Assembly (NCBI GenBank): GCA_009761415.1
Contig: QUOL01000005.1
Span: 1,674,001 to 1,738,000, forward strand
Reading direction: 5' to 3'
Source of the DNA: Sarcomyxa edulis
Taxonomy: Eukaryota; Basidiomycota; Agaricomycetes; Agaricales; Mycenaceae
Length of the DNA stretch: 64,000 nt
This document shows, one piece after another, positions 37,408-47,565 of the stretch (the stretch's first letter is position 1; every line of letters starts with the position of its first letter). The translations under genes were made by a program, and so were the position numbers. Under the pieces are notes generated by a model. The model had not been told where the DNA came from. It made no database searches and worked only from the letters and a program-made list of their open reading frames with translations.

Positions 37408-39988
37408 CGTAAAAGTACTGAGATATGGGTAGAGGTAAAGTGATGATGCGGGGGAGACGAAGGTCCGCAGAAGGTAGGATACCACGAGATATAGGGTCTG
37501 CTAGGTTATCTTTGGTATTAACGTAGATAAGAGTAATGGAAAGACGATGATCATCAAGCACGGACTCGGAACGACGAATCGAATCATTCATGAGATAATT
37601 AGAACAGGCACCTTTGAGAAACGAGCCAATGACCCCTTGATTGTCTCCACGGATCAAGAAGTCCATGTCCGAGAGGCCCATCGCCTCGGCGAAAAGAATG
37701 GCCACCTCAGTCGCGACTCCTTCGAGCCAACCAATATGTCTATGCTCGCTCTTCCAACCCGGGACAGTGTGCCACGCGGCCCACCTGCCATTCCAGAGGA
37801 TCCCAACACCGTAATCCGTCGACGCGTCCACCCATATGCCATAATCATGAGTGGGGCCCTTGGGACGAAGAGAACGAAAGAACTGAGGTGAGGAAAGTGT
37901 ATTGGACCACCATCGTAAGTCGGAGAGAGCTGAAGAAGAAAGATAGCGCGAATGAAAGTCGTTTTTATAGGCTGTGAGAGCATCGTAAAGATTGGGGAGA
38001 CGAGAACGACCTCGAGAATAGACGAAGGAGAGATGGGATAAGGAGCCCACGATGCGTTCGACGCGTTTCTTGGGGGCCTGGGAGTGAGAGAATTCTTCTA
38101 AGAAGGAAGAGAGTTTAGCCAGATTCTTGAGACGTTTTCTATCGCCGACCGAGACGGTCTTCCCGGGAAGATCCCAGTCGAAGCCTACGTAAGAGAAAGT
38201 ATCGCCAAAATCCTGCCCCTTCTCTTTGTGCCAAGGGATGCAAAGAGGAGCAATGCTCTGCTTGACAGAGGCGAGATCGTAGTCATAAGAGTAAAAACGA
38301 CCATCTGAGAGGCCGAAGAAGGTACCGGAAGGAACGGGGAAACGGAAGATAGTGAAATCATCAACCCACTTGACAACGGGATCGATCCAGAGATGTTTGA
38401 GGATGTCAACGGTCGCATCTGCAACCTCGCCCTGAAGACCAGAGGCTGAGGCCAAACCGAAGGGCACGTTGTGATCAAGATAGTAGAATCCCTCGAAGAA
38501 GACGACGAGGTAGCGTTTGTGATCGGGCCTGAGAGGAACGGTGCGGTACGCGCCTTCGATGTCGAGAGTCGCAGCCTGCGCCCCAGGGGGTGCGTTGGCC
38601 ACCTAAAAGAGAGAGAGAGAGAGGGCCGGTCAGCAACGCGCTAACACGGAGAGAGTGAGGAAGAGAGAGAAGTAAAATAAAAAGGGAAAAAAGGAACGGG
38701 GAAGGTGAACGACGAAAAAGTAAAAAGACGAATGCCAAGGCGTAGTCTCGTTCACGACGATGACAGCGTGCCTTCAAACTACTGAGAAAGATCTAATCTC
38801 GGACTAGGTATACCCGAAGAAGGGTAACCCAGAAGAGTGAGCTTCCGGTTCGCAAAGACTTCCACCGCATCCGCGAATATCAAAAAGAAAAGAGGGTGGA
38901 AAGAAAGGAAAGGAACGAGGAAGAGAGAAGAGAGGAGAGAACGATCTGTGAGAGCGAGGACGTACAATTTCCGCGACTTCAGAGGCGGTACCCCAGCGAG
39001 TGGGAAAGTCGTCTGAATTAATCTGATCGTTGATAGAGTAAGAATATTTGCCGCGATATGAAAGATTTCGGCAGACACGAGGTTTATCAGGCTCTCCAGG
39101 AGCACCAGGTTTGATGACGAGTTGGATGGGGGAAGATCGAAAAGGACCAATCTTGGCCTCCATCTCCTCCTTGGTGAGAGGAGCAGAGAAACGACCAAGA
39201 CGAACCTCCTCTTGTATGTAAGAACGAACAATGTCAGAATGAAGCGAAGACAGAGGTAAGTTGGGAGGACAATAAGATTCGACGATGGGAGCCATGTCGC
39301 CAATAGAAAAACCGTGAGAAAGCTTAAAACATAATTCGGGATAACGAGAAAGGAGGCCGAGTTTCTCCAGAAAGAACTGAAACGCCTCGACGGAATAGGG
39401 AGTATTAATCTTGGAAAAATCGGGATCAGTATCGTAAGGGTGGGATTCGGGTCTAAGGTCATCAAAATAAACGTGATCTTCGACGGGAGGTGATGGTACA
39501 ACAGGAGGCGAGAAAATAACAAAATGATCAAGAGGAGGAAGTGGCGTGACAACGTTCGGAGCAGATTCTATAGTACAAGGAGAGAGAGAAGAGAGATCAA
39601 CACTTCCTGGAGCAGGCCCCGTGATCGGGAGACCCACAGAAGGAACAGAGGTGTTGTTCAGGGTGAGCGATCTTGCAGACGCGTTTGGGATTCTGGAGCT
39701 GGAAGGTAATGCAGAGAGGAGCTGAGGAAGATCGAACGACGAGCTTTTTGTCAGTGTAGAGCGAATACGTTTCGCCGCCTGTCGACGATGTCTTTTCTGT
39801 GCAGCCCGAGAACTTGTGTCCGGTACGCTTGCAACAGAGGCAGAGGGGAGAGGAGGGGGGACGAGCGGCGTCGTGAGAATCGGAGGACTCGGGAAAATTG
39901 GAACGAGATGAGGAAGGCCTCGAGCCCACTGGATCATATCGAGAGGAAGAACGAGCGTTTCGGTCCGGACCACCTGACGTGGTCGCAC
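37400..39988 (-). CDS. Reverse transcriptase-RNase H of the Ngaro element (with one probable intron)
   Basis: The polymerase of the element. Exon 1 (39988-38966) overlaps the Gag frame by nearly 400 bases and carries a low-complexity N-terminus and the RT fingers (SSPIQLVIKPGAPGEPDKPR, NLSYRGKYSYSINDQI). After a 363-base intron (38965-38603) the frame continues EVAEI/VANAPPGAQAATLDIE across the join. The palm motif is WVDDFTIF (catalytic DD, the usual Tyr replaced by Val) and FSYVGFDWD follows. The RNase H part has IWVDASTDYGVGILWNG, a Glu in GVATEVAILF, LIRGDNQGVIGSF and NTKDNLADPISRG, supplying D-E-D-D. It ends FYDV with TAA at 37402-37400. Translation may depend on frameshifting or reinitiation after Gag. 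The initiation codon is uncertain. Confidence 0.88.
38603..38965 (-). other. Probable spliceosomal intron within the Ngaro RT
   Basis: The donor is GTACGT after the Ile codon of EVAEI. The acceptor is a CT-rich run ending TTTTAG just before GTG GCC AAC. Both sides are in phase 0, and the join reads EIVANAPPGAQ, as in related RTs. Without splicing the upstream frame runs into basic, Phe/Ser-rich nonsense and stops at 38804. At 363 bases it is much longer than the host genes' introns of about 55. Confidence 0.75.
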
Positions 39989-41300
39989 GTGCGTTGCGGA
40001 CTTCGGTTCGTAGGATGTGTAATTTTACCTTGTCGAACCGAGCCAAGTAAGCCGACTCGTTGAATTGGCGCGGGTCCAAGGACCAAGAAGTGTATTCCTG
40101 ATGGTCGAAGAAGCGAATGGCGTCAAAATTATCTTCGAAATTCTCTTCGCGCGTAAGACGCATGTAATGTGAGCGCCAGCGATGAAGAGTGGGAAGGTCG
40201 TAGAATTTCTCGATGAAGTCGAGTCGACGCTGCCACGCTTCATGCCACGTGCCTGGGGAAAGTGTCAACGGATCGCCGAACTCGGAGGTGTCGATGATAT
40301 GGATCTTTTTGCCATCGGGTCCTTCAGTGGTGAGCATGCGCGTTCCGGCGTATTGTCGATGAAGCTGATTAGTGGTTTTGGTGGTAAACATGATAAGGGA
40401 TATGGGAATATGATTGGCGGCGAGTTTGACGATAGAAGGATGAATGCCGAATCCGGATTCGGCAGAAGTGCCGTCGTCGGGACGTTCGCTGGCCGAATCG
40501 AAAAGTTTGCGAGGGATGATGGAATGCGCTGCGTCGGTCATGGGAGGAGCGTTGGAAAGAGGAGCCAAAAAACCAGAAATACGTGAACGAGAAGTAGGTG
40601 AAAAGGTGGAAAAAGCAGAGAGAAAGCCGATTACGGGATCAGAAGCAGGAGGAAGTGGAGCAGACGTATTCTGAGCAGCAGAAGGGGGAGGAGGGGGTGG
40701 AGGAGCAGAGGGAAGAGGAAATTGACCATGAGCAAAAGAAGGAAACGAAGGTGGAGCAAAAGAAGAAGCAGCAGGACGAGTAACCGAAGCAGAAGGGAAA
40801 GTGGGGGCAGGAGGGAGAGGGACGTGAGAAGGGGCATTTGAAGGAGCAGAAGAAGAATTAGCAGAAGAAGACGAAGCAGGGGCATTAGCAGAAGAAGATG
40901 CAGGAAAAGGAAGACGTCTAATGTAATAATAAGAAATGCTAGCAGGAACGTCGGATTCGCCGCGATCGCGACAACGCTTGAGCCATTGGTTGTACACGAA
41001 GATTTTATCGTTTTCTTGGTGCTTCTCCTCGTCGGAAAGGATAAAGGAATTAAGTAGGACAGGGACGGGGGGAGATGGATCCAGGTTCAAGGAGGAGGAG
41101 GACGCGAGAGGCGACGAAGTGTGAGAACGTGGGGAGGAAAATGAAAAACCGTTGCTTGCGGAACCAAAGGAAAAAGGTCCGGTGGCGGGAGGGGTGGGAA
41201 TGGTTTTGGAAGCAGGGGTGGGAGTTTCGGGCGTTTCGCCGGCGGGAGAAGATGGACCAGGGGGAATGGTTTTACCCGTGGCGCTAGGAGGAGGTGCCAT
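39597..41300 (-). CDS. Gag-like protein of the Ngaro element
   Basis: Open for 567 residues from ATG at 41300, close after repeat A1. The first 280 residues are Ser/Pro/Ala-rich and disordered. A more folded middle (SIVKLAANHIPISLIMFTTK, FIEKFYDLPTLHRWRSHYMR, FDAIRFFDHQEYTSWSLDPR) resembles Ngaro/Gypsy-like capsid regions. A basic, Ser/Arg-rich linker precedes two zinc knuckles: CLCCKRTGHKFSGC, a perfect CX2CX4HX4C, and CSFCGSPDHGACSRKC, a CX2CX4HX6C variant at the very end. It would package element RNA. It overlaps the RT frame at its 3' end. Confidence 0.88.
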   Translation of the reverse strand: MAPPPSATGKTIPPGPSSPAGETPETPTPASKTIPTPPATGPFSFGSASNGFSFSSPRSHTSSPLASSSSLNLDPSPPVPVLLNSFILSDEEKHQENDKIFVYNQWLKRCRDRGESDVPASISYYYIRRLPFPASSSANAPASSSSANSSSAPSNAPSHVPLPPAPTFPSASVTRPAASSFAPPSFPSFAHGQFPLPSAPPPPPPPSAAQNTSAPLPPASDPVIGFLSAFSTFSPTSRSRISGFLAPLSNAPPMTDAAHSIIPRKLFDSASERPDDGTSAESGFGIHPSIVKLAANHIPISLIMFTTKTTNQLHRQYAGTRMLTTEGPDGKKIHIIDTSEFGDPLTLSPGTWHEAWQRRLDFIEKFYDLPTLHRWRSHYMRLTREENFEDNFDAIRFFDHQEYTSWSLDPRQFNESAYLARFDKVKLHILRTEVRNARATTSGGPDRNARSSSRYDPVGSRPSSSRSNFPESSDSHDAARPPSSPLCLCCKRTGHKFSGCTEKTSSTGGETYSLYTDKKLVVRSSSAPLCITFQLQNPKRVCKIAHPEQHLCSFCGSPDHGACSRKC

Positions 41301-41343
41301 GTCGACTATAAATACGAAAAAAGGATTATTATCGAGTGGAGGA

Positions 41344-41569
41344 TAGAAAAAATGGCGCTGGGAGTAAGCGCTCTGAGTGGGGGAAAGGAAGGAGGGGAAA
41401 GAACCAGATCTTACTTCTGGCTTCCTTTAAGCTCAAGGCGCACGGACCTGAGAAGGCCAGAGAATGAGAGAGAACGAAGGAAGGAATCACAATCCACGTG
41501 GCGCTTACAAAGCCCACTGTTAACTATCGGACGAGCTCGCAAGCTCGCATGGCCTATCGTTAACGACCA
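41344..41569 (-). repeat. Ngaro A1 repeat (5' terminus of the element)
   Basis: 226 bases identical by eye to A2. It should hold the element's promoter, since Gag begins 44 bases inside it. It ends ...TAACGACCA before the host flank at 41571. Confidence 0.9.
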
Positions 41570-43047
41570 TCTTCTATGTCGTGGGCCATGGACTCTCTCC
41601 TGAAACGGTATGTTTTTATTTTATTCTATCAACATAGGAATATGACTCACTTGTCTTTAGCTCAAGAGACATTTCGATATCGGTCAAGTGGCTTTTGACG
41701 GTGTTTCTAGGGAGGAAAAGGAGAAACATAGAGCTCCCATCAAGGAGGAAGGGTCATTCATCGGTTACAAAGTATGTATATCACTCTCGGTTTATCAAGA
41801 CGCCGACTAAATGTTTTTCGCAGCTTCAAAATTACTGGGAAATCAAGGATGGTGTTCGCGACAGGATAGAGCACTACAACTTTTATCTCAATCAGTATGT
41901 TACCCTGATGTTCAAGTCGACGTAACTAATATTTGTGCCACAGATTGGACCCTATTACACGCCATCCGAAGCCCTTGCAGCCATATTTCGAAGAAGTCAA
42001 GGCGTTCATCGAAGAGAGCCGACAGAAAGTGCTTCGTCGCGTCTTATCCCTCATCGATGCCGTTCTAGGACTGGAAGATGGATATCTCTGGAACCTCCAT
42101 CAGGACGAAAATAACCACAAGGGCAACGATGTTTGTGCTTCGCGTTTCCTCAAATGCCTTGTTTACTAATCCTTCTTTTTGTTCAGCTCTTCCGCTACAT
42201 GATATACGACCCTCTCACCTCCGAAGAATCAGCAAAAACCAATGGTGTCATGCTCAATGGCCACACCGACTTCAACACCATCAGCACCCTGGTTTCACAG
42301 CCGGTTTCAGCCCTACAAGTATTGATGCCCGATAACAAATGGCGGTATGTCAAGCATCAAGACAATGCCCTCGTTATCAACATCGGAGACCAACTGTCCT
42401 TCATGAGCGGTGGTATCCTGAAAGGGACGATGCACAGAGGTCAGCATTAATTCGTGTTTTCTGCCGTTCAATGCTCATCGTTCACCTCGCCATCCAGTCG
42501 TTCGCCCTCCAAGTGACCAAGCCCATTATCGTCGACTGGGCGTATTCCATTTCGCGCATTTCAGAGACGAAGTGTCTCTTGATCTCGTGCCCTCCAAGAA
42601 AGTGCACGAGGAGGGGCATGTCATTTTCGAAGGCACGCCTCCCACAGCACACGAGTATGTTCTCCCAACATCACCTCTAATTGCTCAGAATTAACGCGAA
42701 TGACCTGTTAGATGGGAAGCTGCCAGAATCAAGACGTACGGTACTGGAACCTTCGTCAAAGGCGAGGAATACGACATCGAAACACTGGCTGGCGTGCAGG
42801 TTTGTTTTCCCGTCACACCATTGTGTTTCACTCGCTGATCTTCGAAACTCCTCTAGATTCGCCACTACCACTAATCTCCTTTCATCTTGGTTTTCTGTTA
42901 TCTTTTTGTTTTCTATGCACTTCGAAATTTCTCTCTCTCTGTACAAATGTAAAAGCCTGTGACTATATCCAAATTGTACAAGTGGAAATCAATTTATCTC
43001 TTTTTTCTCAAACCTCTTCTCTTACCGCCACCATCTCTCCTCCTCCA

Positions 43048-45062
43048 ATGAATTCTGTTGACATCGCCGTCAACGGATCGGACGCATCCAATGCGCACTG
43101 TGAACTACATGTTTTGCGTACTCAATTGCAGAAAATATACGACTCCATGTCCCACTTCAAACCGCTCACGGCCAGACCTCCGATCCTAGACTCATCGCTT
43201 GACTTGGGCAACGAATCCGCCGAGGACAGTCAATGGCTACAGCAAGAGCACATCCCCGGTCTAAGAGCCATAAAAGACTCTGTCAAACGAGATCTAGACG
43301 TTTTACAAAAGGTTGGCTTCATTTTGTCTCGAAGACCTGAACGATTTTATGCTCATTTCGAGGTAACTCCAGTAGTTTCTCGATGATCCCGCATCAGCCA
43401 ACCTACCAGCACTGTCGACCAATGCACCGTATCTGATAGCGGTGTGGAATGAAGTGCTTTGCGCCGTTCCGCCAATCGTCTCGATATTCAAGTCAATTCC
43501 ACTGGCTCAAGTCGATACATCAAGCAGAAAGCGAGTGGTACAGAAGCCCCCTGGAACGAAAATCGATGTGGTTTCTGACAATGGTCGTCGATGGATCCGG
43601 ATAAATACGTGAGCCTTTTGTACCTGAGTCATTTTGTTCAGAGGTTTGTCTGGATACTTATCATTCTGACAGGATAAAGAATGCACGAATACTAGCAGAA
43701 TTTCGCGAGATTGACTCATACTTTACGGACTCGGACTCGGATTCAGACGATGATCAACCCAGTCTCGCACAAAAGGAATTCGACAACTCGGTGTTGCAGA
43801 TGGGTCGCTCGCTCATCGCGGCTGCGAAAGCGAATCCTGTGGAAGGGACTTCGGAAATCCCACAAGTAACGTTACGATTGACGCGGTTAGATCCCACATC
43901 GATGACGGATGATGGACGGGAGATTGACTCTCGGATAGCGTTGACGATACAGCGTTTGCACGATATGGGGGTCACTGTAGAGTTGGGGGAAAGAGAAGTA
44001 GCTCATATCCCAGCACCTGAATCCTTCACGTCTTCCTCTCCTTCTCCGTCACTCTGCTTTCAGCCTACGACTCGAATTAACCTCGATCTATCCGTCCTCA
44101 TCGCACTAGTTTCTGACATGACACATTCTCCTCTTCCAACATCCGTCGACGAAGCTAATGAGCGCTTCAACCCACCCCCTAGATATCGCGAATGGAAACA
44201 ACAGAGAGTTTCTGTAAATGGCAATGGTGGAAAGAATAGAGAGAAACCTGACGACTCTATTGCTGCAGTGGAACCGGATAGCGACATGCCACGCGATCTA
44301 GCCAAACATTCTAGGGCTCTATCCAATCAGGTTCTCCAAGAAATGGGCAAGGGACTCTTACAGGAACTACACGACCGACTATATCCTCAGGATTCGAGTG
44401 CTCCTGACCTTGCGACCGTCGAATTTTGGACAACGCCAGAAGCTAGAGATCGATTTATCCGGATCGTATCTAAAATCGGGGGGCCAAATGAAAAACGGCG
44501 CGCTTGCTCTCTATTTCCATCTCCGTCTCCAGAACCTTTGTCACAGAAGCAGTTAGTGGAGGATTACTGGCGTGGCTCCCGATATCCTCCTGGACTTCTT
44601 CCTATCCTACCAATACATCTACATCCAAGCTCGGTACCTGATGCAAAGACGACGCCGTCAAACCCCAGACCGTTGCCTCAGTTCTTTACCTCGCTCGCCA
44701 AAACATGCGAGGACATACTTGCACAAGAGACGGTGCCACACCCACGAGCGATCCCAGAAGAACACTTGGGGAATGACGAGCATACTGAGATACAAAGGGC
44801 GACTGTAACAAAAGCGAATCCGCGCTTAACAGCTCATACTGTAAAGAGCATGATGTGGGGTGCAGAATTAGGATGGACGACGTTGACCGCGAACAAGACG
44901 AGTGTGAAGGCGATCTTGCGGGAAATGAAGGCTGCGAAAGTAGCGGGCAGACTTGCTGTTGATTTTTCATCGACGAACGAGAGCGAGGTTGATCAAACGG
45001 CTGCAATCTGGATTGTCGATCCCAGGAGTCTAGCGGAGGGAATGAGGACTGAATCCGAATAG
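43048..45062 (+). CDS. DUF1308 (C7orf25/UPF0415-like) protein
   Basis: A conserved eukaryotic protein with a PIN-like DUF1308 domain. The molecular role is not established. Exon 1 starts MNSVDIAVNGSDASNAHCEL at 43048 and ends after VKRDLDVLQK. Exon 2 starts FLDDPASANLPALSTNAPYL and contains the family motif KIDVVSDNGRRWIRI. The third exon continues KNARILAEFREIDSYF and runs to the stop at 45060-45062. The core block RINLDLSVLIALVSDMTH (PIN-like first strand with Asp), TVEFWTTPEARDRFIRIVSK plus IGGPNEKRRACSLF, and KSMMWGAELGWTTLTANKTS are in the expected order, and the C-terminus reads AAIWIVDPRSLAEGM. An acidic run (DSDSDSDDD) follows the DSYF segment. It is convergent with the gene at 45306, with 243 bases between stops. 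Confidence 0.8.
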
Positions 45063-45305
45063 TAATTCCGATGTGGATGAAAGGGTGCGTGTAGATCTAG
45101 AGTACACGTGAATAATGCAATAGGTACAGCGAATATATAGCAGCAAAGTTCGAGGATGAAGGGGTAGAAATGCAACATGTAAGTAAAAAGCACAGAATGC
45201 GTAAGTTTGAAGAATGAGAAATCAAAGCATGCATCATATGTCAATCGGTCCCTAAAAGCGAACTTCCCTGGATAAAGTAGATAGAAAATAACAAAAACAT
45301 TCCCT

Positions 45306-47565
45306 TTACACGATCGTGTGCGATGTACGAACAGTAGTGGGCGTCAGAGTAACATCCGTACCCTCAGCCAGGTGTTGTACTGTCATCGTCGGGGTAACGG
45401 GCTCCTCGATCTCGTCTTCAGCTTCTGCAGCTGAAGCGTATTCGTCGTTGTCTGACTCTGTAGGTGTCGATGCGACTGCCGACTCATGAGCTGTAGCGTA
45501 TGATTGCATAGAGCTAGCTCTTGAGACTGATCTGATCGATGCGGGTGTCACTTTGAAAGAAGTCGGGGGCGGATTCAGAGGACGCGAAGTGACAGGCGCT
45601 GTTTCGCTTCTTGACGCCTGAGACTCCTCTGCTGCAGGTTCTGGGACCGCGGACGAGGAACTCGATGACGCAGCTATTGTAAGTTCAGACGACGGTGTAT
45701 GTCGAGGAGCTTCCGGTGATGGGGTATCTCGAGCAGATTCGGGTGACGGTGTTGGTCGAGCAGATTCAGGTGACGGTGTCTGTCGAGTTGTATCGGCTTG
45801 GGTAGTCACTGAATCTGTCGAGTCGGCCAGATCTGGGGCTGGTGCTAGGGAGCTTACCGAACGGAGGCGAGAGTGGCTCATCCCTGCAGATCGAGGTAAA
45901 GGTAAGTGGGTCTCGGATCCAGGTGTATCAAAATCGGGAGGGGGATCCAATTCTTGCCGGGAAGCCGACGCGGCGTAAGCAATAGCGTCAGCTCCGTATG
46001 GCATACCAAACCTCGCAAACGAATCTCTCGATGATATCAGCTTCACCTGATCCGGTGTGGGGCCAGCTTTTGGATACGTGAACTCCGTACGGACAAGGGT
46101 GTGGGACAGTGGGGCAGATATGGAGTTCAGGGAGATGAGAGAGGGCGAATTGAGGTGATGCGAGTTCAGCGTGTTAGTTGACTTTTGACGCGAGATAGTG
46201 CGGAACGGCGAAAGATTGAGGAGTGAACCTGAACCTGATTGGGAAGGCCGATGCGTACGGTGGCTTCGTGGCGCATGTGAGACTTCCGAGGACATTAGAG
46301 AGTTGTCAGAGTCACCACGATTATGACCAAGCGTGCTGCTTGTTGTAGTATTTGGTGTCGCAGTCGTCGACGTCGACGCTTCTGGAGCACGAGGGGCAGG
46401 GCCCCGGGCATGGAACAGGGATCGGAAAGTTGAACGTCTTCGAGTCGAGTCCTGAGCAGGAGGTGAGCCTGAAGCAGAGGCTGGAGGCGAAGCAGGGACT
46501 TCTGCTGAGCTTGTATTCTCCTCGCGTTCAGAGGGAGGCTGCTGAGTGTTTTCATCTGGCAGGACCTCGAAGTAAGGTGGTGCTTCTCCTCGAGCATCTG
46601 CTGGCGCTCTAGAAGGACTATCCCTCATCAAAGAGCTTGTCTCTTGAGAGCTATTCATAGTGTCGAAGCTCTGCCTAGCGGGTTCATTGTCTCCAGGAAT
46701 ATGTATGGGTTGTGGAACTAAATTGGTGGAATTGTCGTTAGATTCGTCATTCTGTAATAGAGGCGTGTCGTTAGGCGTGTCTGGCATTTGGGAATATACA
46801 GATGCCTGAGAGTTTCCTCTCGAATGCAAAGAGTCTTCTGCGTCTTGCTCTTCGACGGGTGGCATGATTATAGTGGCTTCTAGGGGAGCATCATCATCCA
46901 TGTCTTCGCGACCTCTGTGTTACATCAGTGACTGACAGATAGCACGGAAAAATAGATTGCGCACCTGAAGATGACGAGTTCCTCATCACCAGGCTCTTTG
47001 TTGTACGCTGGTAACGACGTTGTGGATATCTGACTTGGAGTACGCCTCGTTCTACGAGCTCGTCGATTTCGACCGGCTGTACCCGTCGTAGCGTTGTTAT
47101 CAGTAGTCGTGCCAGGCGCAGTTCCGCCTGCGAGCTGTTCAGCTGTCAGCTCGCGAGGTCCTGAACTATTTGCAGGCAAGGTCATGGCAGATGCTTGAGC
47201 AGCTCTTCCCCCGAAACGAGTGAATGCGGGTCCTATGCTCTTCCCTATGATATGAAGTATGGCCATGAACACTGGTGATTGAGGGACTATTATAAGACAC
47301 TCACTGAACCAAAAGAGCACTGCTATAATACAAACGCCCACAATTACAGCAAGTATAGGCACCTATTGCAGTAACTTGTCTAGACCAAGATCTGAGAGAC
47401 ATGATAAGAACAACTCACCCATATTTTGATCGACGCTGGACCGACATCTCTCACGTCAAGACTCTGGATACCTCTTGTACCCAAAGGCGCTGCAGTAGCG
47501 AGCGGAGAGATGTAAAATGCACATAGAAGTACAGACAGCCTTGCAAACAAGCCTAGATATGACAT
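45306..47565 (-). CDS. Signal-peptide plus single-pass membrane protein with long Ser/Pro-rich tail
   Basis: Function unknown. The start MSYLGLFARLSVLLCAFYIS at 47565 is a clear signal sequence (cleavage probable after ATAAP). A short outside segment (RGIQSLDVRDVGPASIKIW) is followed by an intron and a strong membrane helix (VPILAVIVGVCIIAVLFWF). Next come GKSIGPAFTRFGGRAAQA, a basic patch (RNRRARRTRRTPSQ) marking the cytosolic side, and PAYNKEPGDEELVIFR. The last exon (from about 46,900) is 530 residues of Ser, Pro, Thr and acidic residues with a 9-residue repeat (TPSPESA-like) and the motif DQVKLISSRDSFARFGMPYG. It ends TTVRTSHTIV with a stop at 45306-45308. The topology resembles fungal cell-wall or stress sensors (short ectodomain, one helix, disordered tail), but no WSC or similar domain is present, so that is only an analogy. 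Confidence 0.7.
45681..45790 (-). repeat. Four 27-base coding repeats (R-x-TPSPESA)
   Basis: Within the membrane protein tail the units RQTPSPESA, RPTPSPESA, RDTPSPEAP and RHTPSSELT follow one another. Each holds a Ser/Thr-Pro site suited to proline-directed kinases. The DNA units differ by several bases, so they are not a fresh expansion. Confidence 0.8.

Larger units (their letters stand above)
34908..41570 (-). mobile_element. Ngaro-type (DIRS order) tyrosine-recombinase retrotransposon, apparently complete
   Basis: A 6.66-kb element in minus orientation. In its own direction it reads A1 (41569-41344), Gag, RT/RNase H, tyrosine recombinase, B1 (35881-35528), A2 (35527-35302), 41 unique bases, B2 (35260-34907). 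This A1-ORFs-B1-A2-B2 split direct repeat is the hallmark of Ngaro elements, as opposed to LTR retrotransposons (no aspartic protease or DDE integrase is present). Integration uses the recombinase and gives no target duplication, and none is seen. The flanks ...GATGGCTG and CTTCTATG... rejoin to an intact host codon frame. The ends are uncertain by about three bases because CTT occurs at both junctions. Repeats look identical within each pair and the three ORFs are open, so the copy is recent and may be active. Confidence 0.93.
34633..42874 (+). pseudogene. Isopenicillin-N-synthase-like 2OG/Fe(II) oxygenase gene split by an Ngaro insertion
   Basis: A non-haem iron, 2-oxoglutarate-dependent oxygenase of the IPNS-like (DIOX_N plus 2OG-FeII_Oxy) family, substrate unknown. 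Exon 1 (34633-34786) starts with a polythreonine run from an ACCACG microsatellite. Exon 2 starts at 34862 (SLIDTVALALKRDG) and is broken after 34907, then resumes at 41571 with FYVVGHGLSPET. The rest is intact: HFDIGQVAFDGVSREEKEKH, LQNYWEIKDGVRDRIEHYNF and DGYLWNLHQDENNHKGND. Then come the iron ligands NGHTDFNTIS (His, Asp) and KGTMHRV (His), the 2OG-binding arginine in YRRLGVFHF (Gly replaces the usual Ser of RxS), and a final short exon QIRHYH with TAA at 42872-42874. Removing the insertion restores frame exactly. As it stands, read-through from exon 2 stops within 8 codons inside the element. The coding sequence is otherwise unblemished, so the break is young and may be allelic. Confidence 0.9.

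Noticed and set aside
40444..41346. Several plus-strand frames of 60-130 codons across the Gag region
   Set aside because: Antisense shadows of the Ser/Pro-rich Gag N-terminus.
34908..41570. LTR retrotransposon or Crypton interpretation
   Set aside because: Direct repeats are split and reordered, with no TSD, no protease and no DDE integrase. Crypton is excluded by the RT/RNase H and Gag. Ngaro fits all points.
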